DNA of 45,714 bases from RGIG2041 sp045578865. Its GTDB lineage: Bacteria > Bacillota > Clostridia > UBA1381 > UMGS1253. Both the position numbers and the translations under genes were made by a program. The stretch's first letter is position 1. The number at the start of each line of letters is the position of its first letter. The notes beneath the pieces were generated by a model. It did not search any database. It was given only the letters and a program-made list of their open reading frames with translations, and was not told the origin of the DNA. Shown one piece after another: positions 42,047 through 45,714 of this stretch. The stretch lies in the NCBI GenBank assembly GCA_045578865.1, contig JAZNLB010000019.1, positions 1-45,714 on the forward strand, in the 5' to 3' direction.

Positions 42047-43519
42047 ATGAGATATTTATTAGGTATAGATTTCGGCGGCGGAGCATCGAAGGCAACACTC
42101 CTTTCGCAAGAGGGTGTAATTTGTGCCACCAATACAACAGAATATGCAACCAACTACCCAAAGCCCGGTTATGCCGAGCAGAATCCTGACGATTGGGTAA
42201 AGGCAACTTGCGAAAACATTAAAGGCGTACTTGAAAAAAGCGGAATTTGTGCATCTGAAATCTGTGCAGTTTCTTTGGATGCAGCAACGCATACGGCTGT
42301 AATCATGGACGAGAACTTTAATGTTATAAGACCTGCAATCTACTGGACAGATACTAGAAGCACAAAGGAAGTTTCCTATCTTAAAGAAAACTATTCTGAG
42401 ATGATCGAAAAACAGGTACTTCACAAAGCCGATACAATATGGAGTTTGCCTGAACTTTTGTGGATCAAGAATAATGAGCCTGAAAACTGGTCAAAAGTAA
42501 AGAAAATTCTGTTTGCAAAAGACTATGTAAGACATCAGCTTACAGATGATTATGTTACAGACTATATAGAAGCAGAAGGCTCCATGATGTTTGATATCAA
42601 TACCATGCAGTGGAGTAAAGAACTTTGCGGCGTGCTTGGTATAGATACAAAAATGATGCCCGAAATCGTGAAGCCGACAGATATGGTTGGCAAAATCACA
42701 AAAAAAGCAAGCGAGCTTACAGGACTTTGTGAGGGTACGCCTGTTCTTTGCGGAACAACCGATACAGTTATGGAAGTTTTTGCATCGGGCGCAGTATCAA
42801 AAGGGCAGATGACGCTAAAACTTGCAACAGCGGGTAGAATTTGTGTTATTACAGATCAGCCGTACCCCGATGTGAACTTAATTAACTATTCACATATTCT
42901 GGACGGAATGTTCTATCCGGGCACTGCAACAAAGTCATGTGCTGCATCGTACAGATGGTTTCGTGATACATTCGGCGAAGATTATGCCGAGCTTGACAAA
43001 CAGGCAGAGAGCGTATCTATCGGAGCAGACGGGCTTGTTTTCCATCCTTACTTAAATGGTGAGTTAACTCCTTATGCAAATCCAAAACTTTGTGCTGATT
43101 TTGTAGGTGTTCGTGCTTCACACACGAAGGCACACTTTACGAGAGCCGTTTTGGAAGGTGTTGCAATGAGTATGCTGGATTGTAAAATAGCACTTGAAAG
43201 TCTTAACATTGAACATCAGGATAGTGCGGTGATTATTGGCGGCGGAGGAAAGAGTCCTCTGTGGCGACAGATCGTGTCAGATGCACTTGGATTAAAGCTT
43301 GTTGAAATGAAGTATGCAGATTCTTCTTTTGGAAGTGCAATGCTGGCGGGGGTAGCTGTAGGTATCTTTGAAAGTCCCCAAAAAGCTGTTGAGATTTGCA
43401 ATACAGTAGTGTCGGAAACGCTGCCAAACAGCGATAACACAGCAAAATACAAAGAAGTTTTCAAAAAGTATAAGGCAGTACAGCGGGCGTTAGAGCCGAT
43501 ATATAACGGAGAATTCTAA
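42047..43519 (+). CDS. FGGY family carbohydrate kinase (xylulokinase-like)
   Basis: A 490-residue two-domain sugar kinase. LGIDFGGGASKATL is the ATP-side start, PGYAEQNPDDW and IYWTDTRS are typical of xylulokinase-type members, CGTTDTVMEVFASGA follows, and the C-terminal IIGGGGKSPLWRQIVSDALG is the FGGY signature. It phosphorylates a sugar or polyol, perhaps the entry step for the cluster. A second kinase (PfkB) in the same operon suggests that two phosphorylations, or two substrates, are handled. Its stop codon overlaps the ETF start by one base. Confidence 0.9.
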   Translation: MRYLLGIDFGGGASKATLLSQEGVICATNTTEYATNYPKPGYAEQNPDDWVKATCENIKGVLEKSGICASEICAVSLDAATHTAVIMDENFNVIRPAIYWTDTRSTKEVSYLKENYSEMIEKQVLHKADTIWSLPELLWIKNNEPENWSKVKKILFAKDYVRHQLTDDYVTDYIEAEGSMMFDINTMQWSKELCGVLGIDTKMMPEIVKPTDMVGKITKKASELTGLCEGTPVLCGTTDTVMEVFASGAVSKGQMTLKLATAGRICVITDQPYPDVNLINYSHILDGMFYPGTATKSCAASYRWFRDTFGEDYAELDKQAESVSIGADGLVFHPYLNGELTPYANPKLCADFVGVRASHTKAHFTRAVLEGVAMSMLDCKIALESLNIEHQDSAVIIGGGGKSPLWRQIVSDALGLKLVEMKYADSSFGSAMLAGVAVGIFESPQKAVEICNTVVSETLPNSDNTAKYKEVFKKYKAVQRALEPIYNGEF

Positions 43520-44871
43520 TGAAAATACTGGTATGCGTTAAGGTTATAAAAGGCGAAATAAATCCATTTGACGAGTCGGCGTTAGAATGTGCGCTTCAGC
43601 TTAGTGACGATGTGACAGTAATATCCATGGGACCTAATAGCTGCAAGGAAGCCCTTTTGCCGCTCACAAGACTCGGCGCCAAGGTTGTTGTTATAAGCGA
43701 CAGTGTATATGCAGGCTCGGATACACTTGCAACATCATATATATTGTCGACTGCAATAAAACAAATGGACTATGATTTGATTTTGTGCGGCAGGCAGAGC
43801 GTTGATGGAGATACTGCTCAGGTGGGGCCTATGCTTTCCGAAAAACTATCTATCCCGGTTATAACGAATGCAATGGCGATAACTTGTGAAAACGATAGAG
43901 TTATAGCGCAGACAAGAGCCGGTGAAGAAAACGCAATTATGCCGGCTTTGGTTACGGTTGAGAGGGGCTATGTGCTGAGGTTTCCCAGTATTTTTTCAAA
44001 AGTTGGAGAAATTAAAACCGTTGATAATACAAAACTGAATTGCGATGTATCCAGATGCGGTCTTCATGGTTCTCCCACAAAAGTTTTGGAGGCTTTTGAA
44101 AATGAAAGCGGAAGGAGAAAGTGCAAATTTATTTCCAAAGATGAACTGATACCTCTTGTGGAAAGCTTGATGAAGCAGGAAAGATGCGAGGAAAAGAAAA
44201 ATACGGATGGCGAAAAATTAAAAAGCGTTTGGGCAGTGGGTGAAGAAGTTGTACCAAAGGCAAAGGAAATTGCACAACAAGTCGTTTTTATCCATAAAAC
44301 AACGCCCGAAGAGATAGCAAAAAAAGCAATAAATGAAAAGCCTGATGTAATTTTATGGAATGCAGATCTCTGGGGCAGAAAAAATGCTCCGATTGTTGCA
44401 TCGATGCTTAATACAGGTCTTTGCGCTGATTGTACTGCACTTGAGACGGACGGAGAAAATTTAATAATGTATCGTCCGGCACAAGGCGGAAATATAACGG
44501 CAAAAATTAAGTGTGTCACAAAACCGCAGATGGCAACAGTAAGAACGAAATCAAAAAGTTCGGATATTGTCGTTTCAGGTGGAAAAGGTGTTGCAGATAA
44601 CATTGAGGAACTTTACAAATTAGCAGAAAAACTTGGTGCCCAAATCGGTGCATCAAGAGGTCTTGTTGATATGAACAAGATGCCTTATGATAAGCAAATA
44701 GGATTAACCGGCAAAACTGTTAGCCCTAAAATCTATATCGCCATCGGAATTTCGGGAGCGATACACCATACCTGTGCAATAGAAGGAAGCACAACGGTTA
44801 TTGCTATCAATCCTGATAAAGATGCAAGAATTTTTGAATATGCTGATTTTGGAATTCTTGACCGTTTATGA
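43519..44871 (+). CDS. Fused EtfB-EtfA electron transfer flavoprotein
   Basis: A single 450-residue chain holding both ETF halves. Residues 1-200 are EtfB: MKILVCVKVIKGEINPFDESALE, AGSDTLATSYILS and CGRQSVDGDTAQVGP (nucleotide binding, of the form seen in bifurcating ETFs). Residues about 225-300 are a shortened EtfA N-domain, and 300-450 the EtfA FAD domain: TGLCADCTALETD, KPQMATVR, GLTGKTVSP, IAIGISGAIHHT and ADFGI. Separate EtfB plus EtfA usually total near 590 residues, so the fusion is compact. Lying at the end of an operon with an FAD oxidase and a Fe-S protein, it probably carries their electrons. Confidence 0.9.
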   Translation: MKILVCVKVIKGEINPFDESALECALQLSDDVTVISMGPNSCKEALLPLTRLGAKVVVISDSVYAGSDTLATSYILSTAIKQMDYDLILCGRQSVDGDTAQVGPMLSEKLSIPVITNAMAITCENDRVIAQTRAGEENAIMPALVTVERGYVLRFPSIFSKVGEIKTVDNTKLNCDVSRCGLHGSPTKVLEAFENESGRRKCKFISKDELIPLVESLMKQERCEEKKNTDGEKLKSVWAVGEEVVPKAKEIAQQVVFIHKTTPEEIAKKAINEKPDVILWNADLWGRKNAPIVASMLNTGLCADCTALETDGENLIMYRPAQGGNITAKIKCVTKPQMATVRTKSKSSDIVVSGGKGVADNIEELYKLAEKLGAQIGASRGLVDMNKMPYDKQIGLTGKTVSPKIYIAIGISGAIHHTCAIEGSTTVIAINPDKDARIFEYADFGILDRL

Positions 44872-44927
44872 TTTATTGGATTTTGAAGGTGAATACGGAC
44901 TTCGCTTTGAAACAAGAATAAAAGCAC

Positions 44928-44978
44928 CACCACATAAAAAAGCTTACAGATGAAATTCTGTAAGCTTTTTTTGTGGTG
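44928..44978 (+). terminator. Strong terminator ending the catabolic cluster
   Basis: GCTTACAGA (44942-44950) pairs with TCTGTAAGC (44957-44965), extended by A6/T7 and CACCACA/TGTGGTG arms. It is bidirectional in form. Confidence 0.92.
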
Positions 44979-45078
44979 CGGGTGTTCTTATAGGATTTAT
45001 TTACAAATGCCGTAAAATATAGGGTTTTAGACAGTCGTAATAAGCACTTATCCTCTAAAAACAAAATATTTATCCCCG

Positions 45079-45112
45079 AAAACATCACGATAAAACCGTC
45101 GTGATGTTTTTA
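45079..45112. terminator. Bidirectional terminator
   Basis: AAAACATCACGA (45079-45090) pairs with TCGTGATGTTTT (45099-45110). It could end the short leftward transcript from the promoter at 45159-45187. Confidence 0.8.
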
Positions 45113-45144
45113 ATTTACCATTTACAAGCCTTAAAAACTTTCGG

Positions 45145-45187
45145 CTATCTTGAATAGTATTATACCATAAATCATTCAGATAGTCAA
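45145..45187 (-). promoter_or_regulatory. Leftward promoter inside an inverted repeat
   Basis: Read leftward: TTGACT (45182-45187), 17 bases, perfect TATAAT (45159-45164). CTATCTTGAAT (45145-45155) and ATTCAGATAG (45174-45183) are inverted around it, like a repressor operator. No gene follows on that strand before the hairpin at 45079-45112, so the product would be an RNA of roughly 75 bases. The 338 bases from 44872 to 45209 hold only this and two hairpins. Confidence 0.65.
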
Positions 45188-45209
45188 GAAATCGGAGGAC
45201 AGATATTTT

Positions 45210-45389
45210 ATGAACAAGGACACCGGGCAACTTTGCCCCACTTGTCAAACAGGACAAGATACATATTTGCTTGATAGCAAGAATCCGTTTTGTCCGTATT
45301 TGAGTTGTCATAACGGCAAGAGTTGCACAATGTATAAGCCCATAGAAAAACTGAATAAATCAACCGACAGCGTAAGGGGAAATTCCTGA
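45210..45389 (+). CDS. Small cysteine-rich protein (possible zinc ribbon)
   Basis: A 59-residue ORF starting seven to ten bases after CGGAGGA. It has CPTC, then CPYLSC and a further Cys a few residues on, a spacing that fits a small zinc-binding fold. No membrane helix or signal is seen. I do not recognise a named family. Its stop lies inside a terminator hairpin. Codon use and A+T-rich flanks fit mobile-element cargo, but no integrase or conjugation gene is present in the window. Confidence 0.6.
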   Translation: MNKDTGQLCPTCQTGQDTYLLDSKNPFCPYLSCHNGKSCTMYKPIEKLNKSTDSVRGNS

Positions 45390-45402
45390 ACGCTGTTTTT
45401 TT
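45367..45402 (+). terminator. Terminator of the cysteine-rich ORF
   Basis: ACAGCGT (45367-45373) pairs with ACGCTGT (45390-45396), followed by a T-run. The stem overlaps the last codons of the ORF. Confidence 0.7.
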
Positions 45403-45465
45403 GTGCCCTTTTGTAATGCAACAGGCTCAATTTTGGTAAGCAAAAAGGGGCTTTTTATCCACTTT

Positions 45466-45714
45466 TCAAAGCAGCATTCCCAATCCCCAGCCCAGGGCTC
45501 CCATGGCGAGTCCGGTGGCGGCATAGGGTAAAAGCCGCCAGAGGCCGTGAGTTTTGCGGCCCAGGGTATATTGCCGCGCCACGCGGCAGGCTTCCGTCAG
45601 GATATCTTCTGCGGTCACACCGCTCTCCCGCAGCGCATCCTCCCGTAAGATGAAGATCGCCTCTTCAAAGATGCGCTTGTCCGGGGATTTTACCAATACG
45701 ATCCTGCGCGCCAT
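45466..45714 (-). CDS. Small tail-anchored protein of unknown function
   Basis: An 82-residue ORF whose first ATG is the last three bases of the window, so the true start may lie outside. The N-terminal RRIVLVKSPDKRIFEEAIFILREDAL is soluble and charged; the C-terminal LLPYAATGLAMGALGWGLGMLL is one membrane helix, giving a tail-anchored layout. I have an impression that short proteins with the VKSPD-FEEAIFILRED pattern occur across Oscillospirales, without known function. Base composition is visibly G+C-richer than the rest of the window. Confidence 0.65.
   Translation of the reverse strand: MARRIVLVKSPDKRIFEEAIFILREDALRESGVTAEDILTEACRVARQYTLGRKTHGLWRLLPYAATGLAMGALGWGLGMLL

Noticed and set aside
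34009..44871. Ordinary myo-inositol or GlcNAc utilisation operon
   Set aside because: Only parts of each pathway are present, and neither explains the FAD oxidase, Fe-S protein, FGGY kinase and fused ETF.
1..45714. CRISPR arrays, tRNA or rRNA genes and complete insertion sequences
   Set aside because: No regularly spaced repeats, no full cloverleaf apart from the tmRNA ends, no rRNA core segments and no transposase were seen.

Overview
The window looks like a chromosomal segment of an anaerobic, low-to-moderate G+C Gram-positive bacterium, most likely class Clostridia and probably the Oscillospirales/Ruminococcaceae side. This is inferred from strong AGGAGG ribosome binding sites, sigma-A type promoters, many bidirectional hairpin terminators, a Gram-positive cell-envelope gene set, a GTP-type PEP carboxykinase, and a clostridial purine gene set with PurL fused to PurQ. 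No rRNA, tRNA, CRISPR array or complete insertion sequence was seen.

Region 1 (1-11,530) is a long leftward de novo purine operon, purE-purF-purM-purN-purO-purH(AICARFT)-purD-purL, preceded at the left edge by the end of a Y-family DNA polymerase. It is driven by one promoter at 11,503-11,531 and, from the sequence, appears to be controlled by a ZTP/ZMP (pfl) riboswitch whose 3' strand is shared with a terminator. IMP synthesis uses a stand-alone AICAR transformylase plus a PurO-type (archaeal-like) IMP cyclohydrolase in place of bifunctional PurH. The PurF-like protein has no N-terminal nucleophilic cysteine, but its PRPP loop and Fe-S type cysteines remain. Two copies of a structured intergenic repeat follow purF and purH in the same orientation.

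Region 2 (11,620-30,660) carries envelope and housekeeping genes: a lipoprotein with an MBOAT/DHHW O-acetylation pair; aroC; an ECF sigma factor with its zinc anti-sigma factor; a PdaA-like deacetylase; threonine synthase; a small P-loop protein; glucose-6-phosphate isomerase; an NfeD/SPFH membrane pair; a GNAT enzyme with a CapA-like lipoprotein; a MarR-controlled heterodimeric ABC exporter; and the trans-translation pair ssrA and smpB.

Region 3 (30,760-33,620) holds GTP-type PEP carboxykinase and xanthine phosphoribosyltransferase as separate units.

Region 4 (33,870-44,980) is the most unusual part. It is one co-directional catabolic cluster: a NagB-like protein, NagA, an AGPS/GlcD-like FAD oxidase, a small Fe-S partner, a class II aldolase, a PfkB kinase, an IolB-type isomerase, a mutarotase, an FGGY kinase and a fused, shortened EtfB-EtfA flavoprotein. 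There is no transporter or regulator in it. The gene content suggests breakdown of a modified sugar or sugar acid in which one oxidation is coupled, possibly by electron bifurcation or confurcation, through a private ETF. The substrate cannot be read from sequence.

Region 5 (44,980-45,714) is a boundary zone: a small cysteine-rich ORF, a leftward promoter inside an inverted repeat, and a visibly G+C-richer end with a small tail-anchored protein.
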